Shown here: one piece after another, positions 48,773 to 58,065 of the stretch | Position numbering within the stretch: position 1 is the first letter of the stretch | How the letters are laid out: the number at the start of each line of letters is the position of its first letter | Assembly: GCA_036824005.1 (NCBI GenBank) | Contig: DAITBA010000014.1 | Span: forward strand, 62,001 to 126,000 | Length of the DNA: 64,000 nt | Origin: DAITBA01 sp036824005 | GTDB lineage: Bacteria; Pseudomonadota; Gammaproteobacteria; Burkholderiales; Rhodocyclaceae | Reading direction: 5' to 3' | Notes under the pieces: model-generated | Databases searched by the model: none | What the model saw: only the letters and a program-made list of their open reading frames with translations | Told to the model about the DNA's origin: nothing | Position numbers and translations under genes: made by a program

Positions 48773-50119
48773 GTGGATGATGCGCTGCTTCCGTTGTCGT
48801 CGACTGCCGAACGCGTGCTCACGATTGCAGAGCTCAATCGCAGCGCGCGACAAATTCTGGAAAGCAACTTTCCGCTGTTGTGGGTCGGCGGCGAGATCTC
48901 CAACGTCACCCATGCCGCGTCCGGGCATGTCTATTTCTCGCTCAAGGACGACGCCGCGCAGGTACGCTGCGTCATGTTCCGCAGCCGCGCCCAGCTCCTT
49001 CCCTTCCGCCTTGCCAATGGCATGCGCGTGGAAACGCGCGCGCTAGTCACACTTTACGAAGCCCGCGGCGATTTCCAGCTCAACGTCGAGACGCTGCGCC
49101 GCGCCGGCATCGGCGCACTCTACGAAGCCTTCGCCCGGCTACGCGAGCGCCTGGCTGCGGAGGGTCTGTTCGACGCCCGCCACAAGCGTGCCCTGCCCCG
49201 CTATCCCGGCGCCGTCGGCGTCGTGACCTCGCCGCAGGCCGCGGCCCTGCGCGATGTGCTGGCCGCCCTGCGCCGGCGCAGCCCCCATGTGCCTGTCATC
49301 GTCTATCCGGTGCCCGTCCAGGGCGATGGCGCCGCGGCAAAGATCGCCGACATGCTGCGCCTGGCAGGCGAGCGCCGCGAGGCCGACGTTCTGATTCTGA
49401 CACGCGGTGGCGGCAGCATCGAAGACCTGTGGGCATTCAACGAGGAGATCGTCGCCCGCGCGCTGCGTGCCTGTGCGCTGCCCGTCGTCTGCGGCGTAGG
49501 TCATGAGCCGGATGTCACCATCGCCGACTTCGCCGCTGATCAGCGTGCGGCGACCCCGACGGCCGCGGCGGAACTGGTGAGCGCCGGCTACTTCGAATCC
49601 GTCGAGCGGCTCGAGTGGCTGCGGCAACACTTGCAACGCGGCATGCGGCACGCGCAGGAGGCGCGCATGCAGCGCGTCGATCTGCTTGCGCACCGTCTTG
49701 TCCATCCGGGCGAACGCCTGCGACACGACCGCCAGCGGCTGGAGCATCTGCGCCAACGACTGCGCACGGCTACGACGCTGCGCGTACGCGCCGCGGCGGA
49801 CGCACTGAACCAGCTCAACCTGCGCCTGGCACGGCGGCAGCCGCAACTGAAACAGATGCAGGAACGGCTCACGCACCTGAAGCACAGAATGAACGCCGCC
49901 GTACAAGCCACATGCCAGCGCCGCCGCGCCGCCCTGGAAGCAATCGTTACCCACCTCGCCCACCTCAATCCCCAGGCTGTACTCGGCCGCGGCTACAGCC
50001 TCGTGCGCGATGCCAACGGCAATATCGTGCACTCCAGCGCCCAAGTGGAAACCGGCGCGGAATTGCACGTGCAGTTCGGCACGGGATGGGCAAAATCGAA
50101 AGTCACGCAGAAGGGGTAA
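48773..50119 (+). CDS. xseA: Exodeoxyribonuclease VII large subunit
   Basis: This roughly 448-residue protein has the OB-fold N terminus (FPLLWVGGEISNVTHAASGH, FSLKDDAAQVRCVMF), the catalytic domain with GVVTSPQAAALRDVL, TRGGGSIEDLWAFNEE and GVGHEPDVTIADF, and a long coiled-coil region rich in Arg and Leu (about 265-400). With XseB it degrades single-stranded DNA. The start is probably GTG at 48773; a GTG at 48710 keeps the frame but adds sequence not found in the family. The TACAAT just upstream would make the message nearly leaderless. Confidence 0.95.
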   Translation: MDDALLPLSSTAERVLTIAELNRSARQILESNFPLLWVGGEISNVTHAASGHVYFSLKDDAAQVRCVMFRSRAQLLPFRLANGMRVETRALVTLYEARGDFQLNVETLRRAGIGALYEAFARLRERLAAEGLFDARHKRALPRYPGAVGVVTSPQAAALRDVLAALRRRSPHVPVIVYPVPVQGDGAAAKIADMLRLAGERREADVLILTRGGGSIEDLWAFNEEIVARALRACALPVVCGVGHEPDVTIADFAADQRAATPTAAAELVSAGYFESVERLEWLRQHLQRGMRHAQEARMQRVDLLAHRLVHPGERLRHDRQRLEHLRQRLRTATTLRVRAAADALNQLNLRLARRQPQLKQMQERLTHLKHRMNAAVQATCQRRRAALEAIVTHLAHLNPQAVLGRGYSLVRDANGNIVHSSAQVETGAELHVQFGTGWAKSKVTQKG

Positions 50120-50201
50120 GCAGAAGTCGCCGTGCCGTCCCGGTTGTCATGCCCCCATTTCCCGACTAAAATACTCAAGCTCTAATCACAGGAGACAGCA
50201 C

Positions 50202-50786
50202 ATGGAACACACCCTGCCCCCGTTGCCCTACGCGATGGATGCGCTGCAGCCGCATATCTCGAAGGAAACGCTGGAATTTCACTACGGCAAGCATCATCAG
50301 ACCTATGTCACCAACCTCAACAACCTGATCAAGGGCACCGAGTTCGAGAACGCCGGCCTGGAGGACATCATCAAGAAATCCTCCGGCGGCATCTTCAACA
50401 ACTCCGCCCAGGTGTGGAATCACACCTTCTTCTGGCACAGTATGAAGCCCGGCGGCGGCGGTGCGCCGAGCGGCGCGCTGGCCGATGCCATCAACCGGAA
50501 GTGGGGCTCCTTCGACGAGTTCAAGAAGACGTTCAAGACTTCCGCTGTCGGAAACTTCGGCTCCGGCTGGACCTGGCTCGTGCGCAAGAGCGACGGCTCG
50601 GTGGACATCGTCAATACGAGCAACGCCGCCACACCGCTCACCACCGACAACAAGGCGCTGCTGACCATCGACGTTTGGGAGCACGCCTACTACATCGATT
50701 ACCGCAACCGCCGGCCGGACTTCGTGGACGCCTTCCTGAACAGCCTCGCCAACTGGGACTTCGCGGCGAAGAACCTCGGCAGCTGA
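50202..50786 (+). CDS. sodB: Iron superoxide dismutase
   Basis: This 194-residue enzyme disproportionates superoxide. Metal ligands are His27 (EFHYGKHH), the His in VWNHTFFW, and the Asp and His in TIDVWEHAYYIDY. The FGSGWTWLV segment favours iron over manganese. CAGGAGA precedes the ATG. The open frame from 50010 is only an extension. The gene is followed by an intrinsic terminator and probably stands alone. Confidence 0.97.
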   Translation: MEHTLPPLPYAMDALQPHISKETLEFHYGKHHQTYVTNLNNLIKGTEFENAGLEDIIKKSSGGIFNNSAQVWNHTFFWHSMKPGGGGAPSGALADAINRKWGSFDEFKKTFKTSAVGNFGSGWTWLVRKSDGSVDIVNTSNAATPLTTDNKALLTIDVWEHAYYIDYRNRRPDFVDAFLNSLANWDFAAKNLGS

Positions 50787-50871
50787 TCACCGCGGTCGCT
50801 CAAAGACAACAAAGTCGCGCCCCAACCCCAAGGCCGGCACGCATCGCGCGTCAGGCCGAACAGAGCGCACG

Positions 50872-50902
50872 GCCCTCGAATCGCAAGGTTCGGGGGCTTT
50901 TT
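50872..50902 (+). terminator. Intrinsic terminator of sodB
   Basis: A nine-base-pair stem, GCCCTCGAA with TTCGGGGGC (one G-U pair in RNA), has an eight-base loop and is followed by five T residues. It lies 86 bases after the sodB stop. Confidence 0.75.
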
Positions 50903-50920
50903 CACCTTGAAGCCTCAGGT

Positions 50921-50950
50921 CAGCGCAGACGCGGAGGACGCAGCGCAGAG
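50921..50950. repeat. Single arm of the palindromic repeat family
   Basis: This arm contains the 16-mer GACGCGGAGGACGCAG (50928-50943), found exactly in reverse complement at 59418-59433. No matching second arm is visible, so it may be a decayed copy. It lies between the sodB terminator and the PPK2 gene. Confidence 0.6.
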
Positions 50951-51041
50951 CCTAGGACTTGTCACGTCTGCGTGCATCATCGTCGGGTCGGCAAGGGAAC
51001 CTGTCGAGGTGCATGCCGGCGCCATCATCGGGAGGAAGGAC

Positions 51042-51944
51042 ATGAAAAACCGCAAGGCCCTGATCAAGCCCTATCGCATCAGCCACGGCAAGCGTTTCCG
51101 TCTGAGCGACATCGATCCCGCCGACACCGGTGCGCTGCAATCCGAGGACAAGGATGAATCCCGCGAACAACTGGCGCTGGGTGTGCGCATGCTCGCCGAA
51201 TTGCAGGACAAGCTCTACGCCCAGGACCGCTGGGCGGTGCTGCTCATCTTCCAGGCCATGGACGCCGCGGGCAAGGACAGCACCATCGAGCACGTCATGT
51301 CCGGTGTCAATCCCCAGGGCTGCCAGGTCTATTCCTTCAAGGCGCCCTCCAGTGAGGAGCTGGACCACGATTTTCTCTGGCGCACCAGCCGCTGCCTGCC
51401 CGAGCGCGGACGCATCGGGATCTTCAATCGCTCGTTTTACGAGGAAGTGCTGGTGGTGCGCGTGCACCAGGAACTGCTCGCCCGCCAGAAGCTGCCCCCG
51501 CATTTGGTTACGAAGAAGATCTGGAAACAGCGCTACGAAGACATCAACAACTTCGAGCGCTACCTGTCGCGCAACGGCGTGCTCATCCGGAAATTCTTCT
51601 TGCATGTGTCGAAGGAGGAGCAGAAGCAGCGCTTCCTGAGCCGCCTCGACGAGCCCGAGAAGAATTGGAAGTTCGCCGCCGCCGACGTCGCCGAACGCAG
51701 TCACTGGGACGACTACATGCAGGCCTACGAGGACATGATCCGCGCCACCGCCACGCCCGAAGCGCCCTGGTTCGTCGTGCCCGCCGACAACAAGTGGTAT
51801 ACGCGTCTGGTGGTGGCGGCAGCCGTCGTCGATGCCCTCGACTCCCTGGGTCTGCACTACCCTCAGGTCGACGCCGCCCGGCGCGACGAGCTGGCCGCGG
51901 CGCGCGCGGCGCTCGTTCAGGAGAAATCCCGGACGAGGAAGTGA
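51042..51944 (+). CDS. ppk2: Polyphosphate kinase 2 family protein
   Basis: This 300-residue protein belongs to PPK2. The Walker A-type loop FQAMDAAGKDST (70-81), the Asp-containing Walker B region and the lid segment NRSFYEEVLVVRVH are present. It uses polyphosphate to phosphorylate nucleoside mono- or diphosphates; the single-domain form here does not reveal which. GGAGGAAGGA precedes the ATG at 51042. A PfkB-family kinase gene starts four bases after its stop, so the two are co-translated. Confidence 0.93.
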   Translation: MKNRKALIKPYRISHGKRFRLSDIDPADTGALQSEDKDESREQLALGVRMLAELQDKLYAQDRWAVLLIFQAMDAAGKDSTIEHVMSGVNPQGCQVYSFKAPSSEELDHDFLWRTSRCLPERGRIGIFNRSFYEEVLVVRVHQELLARQKLPPHLVTKKIWKQRYEDINNFERYLSRNGVLIRKFFLHVSKEEQKQRFLSRLDEPEKNWKFAAADVAERSHWDDYMQAYEDMIRATATPEAPWFVVPADNKWYTRLVVAAAVVDALDSLGLHYPQVDAARRDELAAARAALVQEKSRTRK

Positions 51945-51947
51945 GCC

Positions 51948-52808
51948 GTGAGCAAGCGCGGCGTCTTCGTCGGTCTGAGCACCATCGACATCGCCTACCT
52001 GGTCGATCGGGTGCCGCGCAGCGACGAGAAGATCGTCGCCGGCGAACAACTGGTCGCGGCCGGCGGCCCGGCAACGAACGCTGCGATCACCTTCGCCCAT
52101 CTGGGCGGCCAAGCAACGCTTGTCGCGCCGCTCGGCCGCCACCCGCTGGTGGCGATTCAGGAAGCGGAGCTCGCCGCCTTCGGCGTGGGCGTCGCGCGTC
52201 ACGGCCGGGACCGGGCGCCTGCGCTGGCCGTGTCCTCCATATTCGTCACAAGAGCATCGGGCGAGCGTGCCGTCGTGTCCGTCAACGCCTCACAGGCGCA
52301 GGCGATCCCGGACGACTTCGATCTGTCGCCCGTCGATGACGCCGACATTGTCCTGGTGGACGGCCATCACATGGCGCTGTGTGTGGCCGCCGCCGCGCGC
52401 GCCCGGCGGCAGGGCGTGCCGGTGGTGTACGACGGCGGAAGCTGGAAACCGGGCAACGATGCTCTGCTTGCCCACATCGATGTCGCCATCTGCTCTGCCG
52501 ACTTCATGCCGCCGGGCTGCGGCGACGAAGACGCGGTGTTCGACTACCTGATCTCTCGCGGCGTGACGCGGGCGGCCATCACCCGTGGCGCCCGGCCGGT
52601 GGTATTCCGAACCACGACGGAGCACGGCGATGTTGCAGTGCCGGCCGTCGACGTCGCGGACACCCTGGGCGCGGGCGATATCTTCCACGGCGCCTTCTGT
52701 TTCCACTATCCCGAACGGGGATTCGCCGACGCACTTGCCACCGCTGCACGCATCGCCGCGCACTCCTGTACACGCTTCGGCACCCGGGCGTGGATGGGTG
52801 CCGGTTAG
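51948..52808 (+). CDS. PfkB/ribokinase-family sugar kinase
   Basis: This 286-residue kinase has the ribokinase-family N-terminal GEQLVAAGGPATNAAITFAH (about 32-51) and the C-terminal DTLGAGDIFHGAF block (238-250), with Asp244 as catalytic base. The natural sugar or nucleoside cannot be told. Translation starts at GTG three bases after the PPK2 stop, with GAGGAA upstream, making a tight PPK2-kinase pair. It is convergent with the SrkA-like gene across 13 bases. Confidence 0.9.
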   Translation: MSKRGVFVGLSTIDIAYLVDRVPRSDEKIVAGEQLVAAGGPATNAAITFAHLGGQATLVAPLGRHPLVAIQEAELAAFGVGVARHGRDRAPALAVSSIFVTRASGERAVVSVNASQAQAIPDDFDLSPVDDADIVLVDGHHMALCVAAAARARRQGVPVVYDGGSWKPGNDALLAHIDVAICSADFMPPGCGDEDAVFDYLISRGVTRAAITRGARPVVFRTTTEHGDVAVPAVDVADTLGAGDIFHGAFCFHYPERGFADALATAARIAAHSCTRFGTRAWMGAG

Positions 52809-52821
52809 CACGCAGCCGGCC

Positions 52822-53832
52822 TCACGCGAGCCACAGCGGCGGCTCGTCCATGAGCGCGATCTGCTCGCGTAATTCCAGAATGCGATCCTGCCAGTAGCGC
52901 TGGGTGTTGAACCAGGGAAAGGCGACGGGAAACGCCGGGTCGTCCCAGCGGCGCGCGATCCAGGCGCTGTAGTGGATCAGGCGCAGCGTGCGCAAGGCTT
53001 CGAGCAGATGCAGTTCGCGCGGATCGAACTCGGCGAAGATCTCGTAGCCGGCCAGGATGTCGGCCAACTGCCGCGCCATGGCGGCACGCTCGCCGGAGAG
53101 CAACATCCATAGATCCTGCACCGCCGGCCCCATGCGGCTGTCGTCGAAGTCGACAAAATGCGGACCATCGTCGGTCCACAGTACGTTGCCGCCGTGGCAG
53201 TCGCCATGCAGGCGCAATTGACGCACCGCGCCAGCGCGCTCGAAGCAGCGGCGCGCACCCGCCAACGCCTGGTCGACGACGCTGCGCCAGGCGTCGATCA
53301 AGTCCGGCGGAATGAAGTCGTGGGCGAGCAGATAGTCGCGCGGCTCCTCGCCGAAGCCGGCGATGTCCAGCACCGGCCTTTCGCGGAAGGCGGCGGCTGC
53401 GCCGACTGCATGGATGCGCCCGATGAACCGCCCCAGCCACTCGAGCGTGTTGCGATCGCTCAGTTCCGGCGCCCGCCCGCCCCGGCGCGGGAACACGGCG
53501 AAGCGAAAGCCGGCGAACTCGTGCAGCGTCGCCCCGCCGGCCAGCGGCAGCGCCGCCACGACCGGAACCTCGCGCGCGGCCAGTTCCTGCACGAAGGCGT
53601 GCTCCTCGAGAATGGCGGCATCGCGCCAGCGGCGCGGCCGGTAAAACTTGGCCACGACGAAGCCGGAGGGCGCTGCACCGACGCCTACCTCGAGTCCGAT
53701 CTGGTAGACGCGGTTCTCGTAGCTGTTCAGCGCCAGCAGGCGACCATCGGGACGCAGGCCGACGCTTTCCAGCGCGTCCAGGATGCGCTCCGGCGTCAGT
53801 CCGGCAAAGGGTGGTTCGTCGCTCGCTTCCAT
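52822..53832 (-). CDS. srkA: Stress response kinase SrkA/YihE-like
   Basis: This 336-residue protein belongs to the YihE/RdoA family of eukaryotic-like kinases. RLHGDCHGGNVLW holds the catalytic Asp and His, and FVDFDDSRMGPAVQDLW holds the metal-binding Asp. YENRVYQIGLE and FVVAKFYRPRRW supply the N-lobe Lys region. In Escherichia coli SrkA counters envelope-stress and toxin-mediated death. It is followed on the same strand, in the other direction of travel, by nothing related; it is convergent with the PfkB-family gene. Confidence 0.92.
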   Translation of the reverse strand: MEASDEPPFAGLTPERILDALESVGLRPDGRLLALNSYENRVYQIGLEVGVGAAPSGFVVAKFYRPRRWRDAAILEEHAFVQELAAREVPVVAALPLAGGATLHEFAGFRFAVFPRRGGRAPELSDRNTLEWLGRFIGRIHAVGAAAAFRERPVLDIAGFGEEPRDYLLAHDFIPPDLIDAWRSVVDQALAGARRCFERAGAVRQLRLHGDCHGGNVLWTDDGPHFVDFDDSRMGPAVQDLWMLLSGERAAMARQLADILAGYEIFAEFDPRELHLLEALRTLRLIHYSAWIARRWDDPAFPVAFPWFNTQRYWQDRILELREQIALMDEPPLWLA

Positions 53833-53877
53833 ACCGCCATTGTACGTCCCCGCTGCGCGCGCCCTGCACCGGGCACG

Positions 53878-54465
53878 TCACCGCCGCCATACCAGCGTGC
53901 GGTTGTTCGCCGGCATCGCCAGGTCCTCGACGAGCGTCAGGCCGAGACCGCGCGCCAGCGCGTCGACGGCTTCGACGTCGCGGATGCCGCTTGCCGGGTC
54001 GCGCGCGCGCAACATGGCGTCGAAGCGTGCGTTGCTCGCCGAGGTGAAATCCCCGCGATAGTTGAACGGCCCGTAGATGCACAACGTCGCGTCCTCTTCA
54101 AGCACCTGCCCGATGCCCTCGAACATGCTCTCGACCGCCGGCCAGGAAATGATGTGCAGCGTATTGGCGCTGAACACGGCGTCATAGCGCGCCTCGGGCC
54201 AGGCGTGCGTCGCGACGTCCAGCGCCAATGGCGGCAGGACGTTTGCCGTGCCGACCTCGGCAATCCAGGCGAGAATGCCAGCGTGATTGCCCGGCAGGTC
54301 GCTCGTCTGCCAGAGGAGATGGGGCAGCGCGGCGGCGAAGTGGACCGCATGCTGCCCCGTGCCGCTGCCGATCTCCAGCACCGAGCGGCAGTCGGCGAAG
54401 GCGCGCCGCAGAACGTCCAGTATCGGCCCGCGGTTGCGCTCGCAGGCTTCGGAGAAGGGTTTCAT
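53878..54465 (-). CDS. DUF938 SAM-dependent methyltransferase-like protein
   Basis: This 195-residue protein begins MKPFSEACERNRGPILDVLR, the usual DUF938 start, and contains the SAM-binding motif VLEIGSGTGQHAVHFA. The C-terminal part has YGPFNYRGDFTSASN. The substrate is unknown. The frame is open to 54846, but the extension lacks similarity. The 167-base divergent spacer to the next gene includes a TTCG-loop hairpin (54488-54503) and a TATAAT box. Confidence 0.88.
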   Translation of the reverse strand: MKPFSEACERNRGPILDVLRRAFADCRSVLEIGSGTGQHAVHFAAALPHLLWQTSDLPGNHAGILAWIAEVGTANVLPPLALDVATHAWPEARYDAVFSANTLHIISWPAVESMFEGIGQVLEEDATLCIYGPFNYRGDFTSASNARFDAMLRARDPASGIRDVEAVDALARGLGLTLVEDLAMPANNRTLVWRR

Positions 54466-54529
54466 GTCATGAGCGACCCGGCCGTGGGCCGCCTTCGGGC
54501 GGCGGCCCCGACGTTTTCCGAACGCCTCG

Positions 54530-54535
54530 TATAAT
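54530..54535 (+). promoter_or_regulatory. TATAAT box upstream of coiled-coil protein gene
   Basis: A perfect -10 hexamer lies about 98 bases before the GTG of the unknown coiled-coil gene. No good -35 match lies 16-18 bases upstream, so the promoter may need an activator or may be incidental. Confidence 0.35.
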
Positions 54536-54632
54536 TCAGGGAAAAGCAGCGGTCCGCAAACTCGCTGAAGCCGCGTCGTCGGAGCGGCGTTCGCACGGGC
54601 GCGGATATGCGCATGCACCGGGAGGCACGCCA

Positions 54633-55688
54633 GTGAGCATTCTGGACTGGATGTGGCGAAGGGAAAACGCGCCGACCGGCGCCGCCGGCCGGCGGGCAAG
54701 CGACGCGATCGAGCAGATCGTTCAGACTGCCAACCCACGTCTGCGGTTGGCCAGGCGCTATCGCGATCGCCTGGCGCCGGCGGTCGACGCGCTGTTGGCC
54801 TACGCCGACGCCTGTGCCGAGATGTTCGCGCCGCCACGGCCGGCAAGCGCGGCGAACTGGGCCAGCGACCCGGCCCTGAACGCGTTCTTCGCCACCAGCG
54901 AGGACCTGACCCAGGCCTTTGCCCGTTCGCGTGAATTGCGCGCCTACTTCGATCGCCTGCCCGAGGCGACGCAGGCCGTGGCCGTGCTCGGCATGGCGCT
55001 GGACGAGCGCCAGGTCACGGGCATAGGCATGGCGGGCGACATTCTGCATAGCGGTGCCGCCAGCACGACTCTGAGCTTCTCCGATCACCGCGTGCGCATC
55101 TGCACCGACTCCGAAGCGGCGCTGCGCAAGGCGCTTGCCGCCCGCATCGTCGAACAAATGGCGCTGCAGGCGCTGTCGTGCATCACCGCCAGCGAATCGA
55201 GACGCCGGCAGCTCGAGGGCGAGCGCGGCGCGCTGGCAGCACGGCTGCGTCTGTTGCAACGCCAAGACGTCGGCCTCGATCCTATGTTCGGCGCAAGACC
55301 GCAGGGCGATCGGCGGGAATGGCGCAAGCTGGAAGCGCAACTGGCGCGCAACGAGCGGGAGTTGCAGGCCGTGGGCACCGGCGCTGACACACTCGAGCGT
55401 CAGCTGGAACAAGTGCGCGAAATCCTCTCCGAGCCACACCAGCACGTCGGCGTCGCAACGCGACGCGTACGTCTGACGCGCATGAATGTGGTGCTCACGG
55501 CAGCGACGGCCGAGCCGAGCAGCGAAATAGAATTCCAGATCGTGCGCTACGGCGGCAACCGGCACGTACGGGCCGTGGTCGCGGTGCGCTACGCGCGCAG
55601 CGAGCTGCCACCGCCCGCGCAGGCGATGAACGAGTCGGTGCTCAAGGAACTCGATCCGGCCGGGTTCCCGACCAAGCACGGCGGCTGA
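54633..55688 (+). CDS. Conserved hypothetical protein with coiled coil
   Basis: I do not recognise this 351-residue cytoplasmic protein. It starts with GTG, preceded by GGGAGG, and begins VSILDWMWRRE. The N-terminal half is helical, with ARRYRDRLAPAVDALLAYAD; residues about 190-275 are rich in Glu, Arg, Leu and Gln and probably form a coiled coil (RREWRKLEAQLARNERELQA). A C-terminal beta-rich region (TRRVRLTRMNVVL, EFQIVRYGGN) follows. There are no membrane segments or catalytic motifs. It is convergent with the glucan phosphorylase gene. Confidence 0.75.
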   Translation: MSILDWMWRRENAPTGAAGRRASDAIEQIVQTANPRLRLARRYRDRLAPAVDALLAYADACAEMFAPPRPASAANWASDPALNAFFATSEDLTQAFARSRELRAYFDRLPEATQAVAVLGMALDERQVTGIGMAGDILHSGAASTTLSFSDHRVRICTDSEAALRKALAARIVEQMALQALSCITASESRRRQLEGERGALAARLRLLQRQDVGLDPMFGARPQGDRREWRKLEAQLARNERELQAVGTGADTLERQLEQVREILSEPHQHVGVATRRVRLTRMNVVLTAATAEPSSEIEFQIVRYGGNRHVRAVVAVRYARSELPPPAQAMNESVLKELDPAGFPTKHGG

Positions 55689-55733
55689 CCCACGCGGCGG
55701 ATCGAAGCGCGCTCTGCAGCCCTTCTTGCCCCG

Positions 55734-55757
55734 GCGTTCTCTGTGTCCTGGGCGGCG
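55734..55757. repeat. Partial arm of the palindromic repeat family
   Basis: The sequence CGTTCTCTGTGTCCTGGGCG matches the reverse complement of the repeat's left arm and shares the 11-mer CTCTGTGTCCT with the copy at 59322-59446. Only one arm is clear. It lies between two convergent genes. Confidence 0.45.
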
Positions 55758-55760
55758 GAT

Positions 55761-57929
55761 TCAGTGCGCCGAATAGATGTTGCGCACGTATTCGTCCACC
55801 ATGCGCGCAGCACAGAAGCGCGGGCCGACGGTGCGCAGGGACGCCTTGATGCGCGCCACCCAGCCGCGGGGAATGCCGGCGCCGTCTCGGGTGTAGAACA
55901 TCGGAATCACCTCGCGCTCGAGCAGGTCGTAGAGCGACGCGGCGTCGCGCGCGTCCTTGACCGCGGTGTTTGCGTCCTCGGTGCCGTCGATCGCCCAGCC
56001 GTTGCTGCCGTCATAGGCTTCGGCCCACCAACCGTCGAGCACGCTCAGATTGAGCGTGCCGCTGAAGGCCGCCTTCATGCCGCTGGTACCGCTCGCTTCC
56101 AGCGGTGGACGCGGCAGATTCACCCACACGTCACAGCCGGAGGTGAGGATGCTCGACAAGCCGATGTCATAGTCCTCGATGAAGGCGATGCGTCCGCCGA
56201 CGCGCGGGTCGCCCTTCAACCCGAACATCTGCACGACCAGCCGCTTGGCGTCGTCGTCCCGGGGGTGGGCCTTACCGGCGTAGAGGAGCTGCATCGGGCG
56301 CGGGCCGTCGAGCAGGCGCAGGAAGCGCTCCGGATCCTGGATCAGCAAATGCAGCCGCTTGTAGGTCGCCATCCGGCGCGCAAAGCCCAGAGTCAGCACG
56401 TCGGGGTCGAACTTGATGGCGGCCTTCATCACGTATTCCATGGTGTCGCCGCGCGTCAGGCGGTCCGTTACCGTGCGCGACTTCACCCAGCCGATCAGGC
56501 GTTGGTTGATGGCCCGGCGCACCGCCCACAGTTCCTCGTCGGGGATCTTGTCCACCGCCTTCCACGTCGCGGGATCGGCGACCCGATCCGGCTTCGACCA
56601 GCCGTGATCGAGGTGGCGGTCGAGAAGCTCACGCATGAGCGGCGACATCCAGCTCAGCACGTGGGCGCCGTTGGTGACATGGGTGATGGGCACTTCGTCC
56701 ACACCGCGGCCGGGATACAGGCCCTGCCACATGCGGCGTGCCACGGCGCCGTGGATTTGGCTGACGCCGTTGCAAGAGCGGCTGACCCGGATCGCCAGCG
56801 CCGTCATGCCGATGGGCTCGTGGTAGTTGTTCGGGGTGATGCGTCCCAGATCGAGCAGGCTCTCGACATCGGTGCGCAGTTGCTGCGCCACGCCTGGAAA
56901 CACCGCGGCGATTTCCTCGCGCGAGTAACCCTCGTTGCCGGCCGGCACCGGTGTATGCGTCGTGAATACGATGCGCCTGCGCACGTGCTCGACCGCGGTG
57001 TGGAAGGGCGTGCCGTGGGCGACTTCGCGGCCGACCAGTTCCAGCGCCGCGGTGGCCGGATGCCCCTCGTTCATGTGTATGACCGACGGCACGATGCCCA
57101 GCGCACCGAGCGCACGCACACCGCCGACCCCCAGCAGCGCGTACTGCGCCAGGCGAATTTCGCGATTGCCCTCGTACAAGCGCGAGGTGATGAAGCGCTG
57201 TTTGGGGGTGTTCTCGCGCAGTTCCGTGTCGAGAAGAAACAGCGGCACGCGGCCGACGTCGACGCGCCAGAGGTGGGCCGATACTTCCTCGCCCCAGATC
57301 GGCACTTTGACCACAACCGGCCGGCCGTCGTCGCCGGTCACTTTGGTGCACGGACGCCGCTCGGGATCCGTTTCATACCAGTATTCGTGCTGCCAGCCGC
57401 CGGCATCGACGCGCTGGTGGAAGTAGCCCTGACGGTAGAGCAGGCCGACGCCGACCATGGGCAGGGCCTGGTCGGAGGCTTCCTTGAGGATGTCGCCCGC
57501 GAGCACGCCCAGACCGCCCGAATACACCGGCAGACAGCGGTGCAGGCCGAACTCGGCACAGAAGAACGCGATGGGATGCCGCGTGTTGATGGCCTCGCCG
57601 ATCTCGCGCGCCGGCCGCGCCGCGTCCTCTTCCAAGGCATCGCGCAAGGCTTCCACGCGCGCGACGATTTTCGGGTCCATGGCGGCGCGCTCGAGGTGCT
57701 CCTGCCGCGCCTCGACCAGAAAACGCACGGGATTCTGACGGCACAAGCGCCATCGATAAGCATCGATGTCGCGGAAAACCTGCTCGCCATCAGGATGCCA
57801 GACCCAGCCGAAGTTGTAGGCAACCTGCGCCAAAGGCGCCAGCCGAGCCGGCACGAATCGGGCAAGAGCCTGCGCCGCCCGTCTCAAGTCCCTGGCACCG
57901 CTTCGTATTCCTTCTTTCTTTCCGTGCAT
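55761..57929 (-). CDS. glgP: Alpha-glucan phosphorylase
   Basis: This 722-residue glycosyltransferase family 35 enzyme releases glucose 1-phosphate from glycogen or maltodextrin. It is the shorter type that lacks some regulatory loops of muscle phosphorylase. FFCAEFGLHRCLPVYSGGLG forms the N-terminal block, IHMNEGHPATAALEL the substrate region, and EASGTSGMKAAFSGTLNL the PLP Lys site. No other glycogen gene is nearby. Pgi in this window would accept the product after phosphoglucomutase. It is followed by a partial repeat arm and convergent with the coiled-coil gene. Confidence 0.95.
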   Translation of the reverse strand: MHGKKEGIRSGARDLRRAAQALARFVPARLAPLAQVAYNFGWVWHPDGEQVFRDIDAYRWRLCRQNPVRFLVEARQEHLERAAMDPKIVARVEALRDALEEDAARPAREIGEAINTRHPIAFFCAEFGLHRCLPVYSGGLGVLAGDILKEASDQALPMVGVGLLYRQGYFHQRVDAGGWQHEYWYETDPERRPCTKVTGDDGRPVVVKVPIWGEEVSAHLWRVDVGRVPLFLLDTELRENTPKQRFITSRLYEGNREIRLAQYALLGVGGVRALGALGIVPSVIHMNEGHPATAALELVGREVAHGTPFHTAVEHVRRRIVFTTHTPVPAGNEGYSREEIAAVFPGVAQQLRTDVESLLDLGRITPNNYHEPIGMTALAIRVSRSCNGVSQIHGAVARRMWQGLYPGRGVDEVPITHVTNGAHVLSWMSPLMRELLDRHLDHGWSKPDRVADPATWKAVDKIPDEELWAVRRAINQRLIGWVKSRTVTDRLTRGDTMEYVMKAAIKFDPDVLTLGFARRMATYKRLHLLIQDPERFLRLLDGPRPMQLLYAGKAHPRDDDAKRLVVQMFGLKGDPRVGGRIAFIEDYDIGLSSILTSGCDVWVNLPRPPLEASGTSGMKAAFSGTLNLSVLDGWWAEAYDGSNGWAIDGTEDANTAVKDARDAASLYDLLEREVIPMFYTRDGAGIPRGWVARIKASLRTVGPRFCAARMVDEYVRNIYSAH

Positions 57930-58065
57930 GGACGATCCTCCCTAGAGATCTGTGCCGCGCCCTCGTCGGGTGCGCGGCACCCGGGGGCGTCTTGGAAGAC
58001 GGAACACCGAAGGTGGGAAGCGTACTGCAAGATGGCGGCGCAGGAAAGCGTCGCGGCAACAATTT

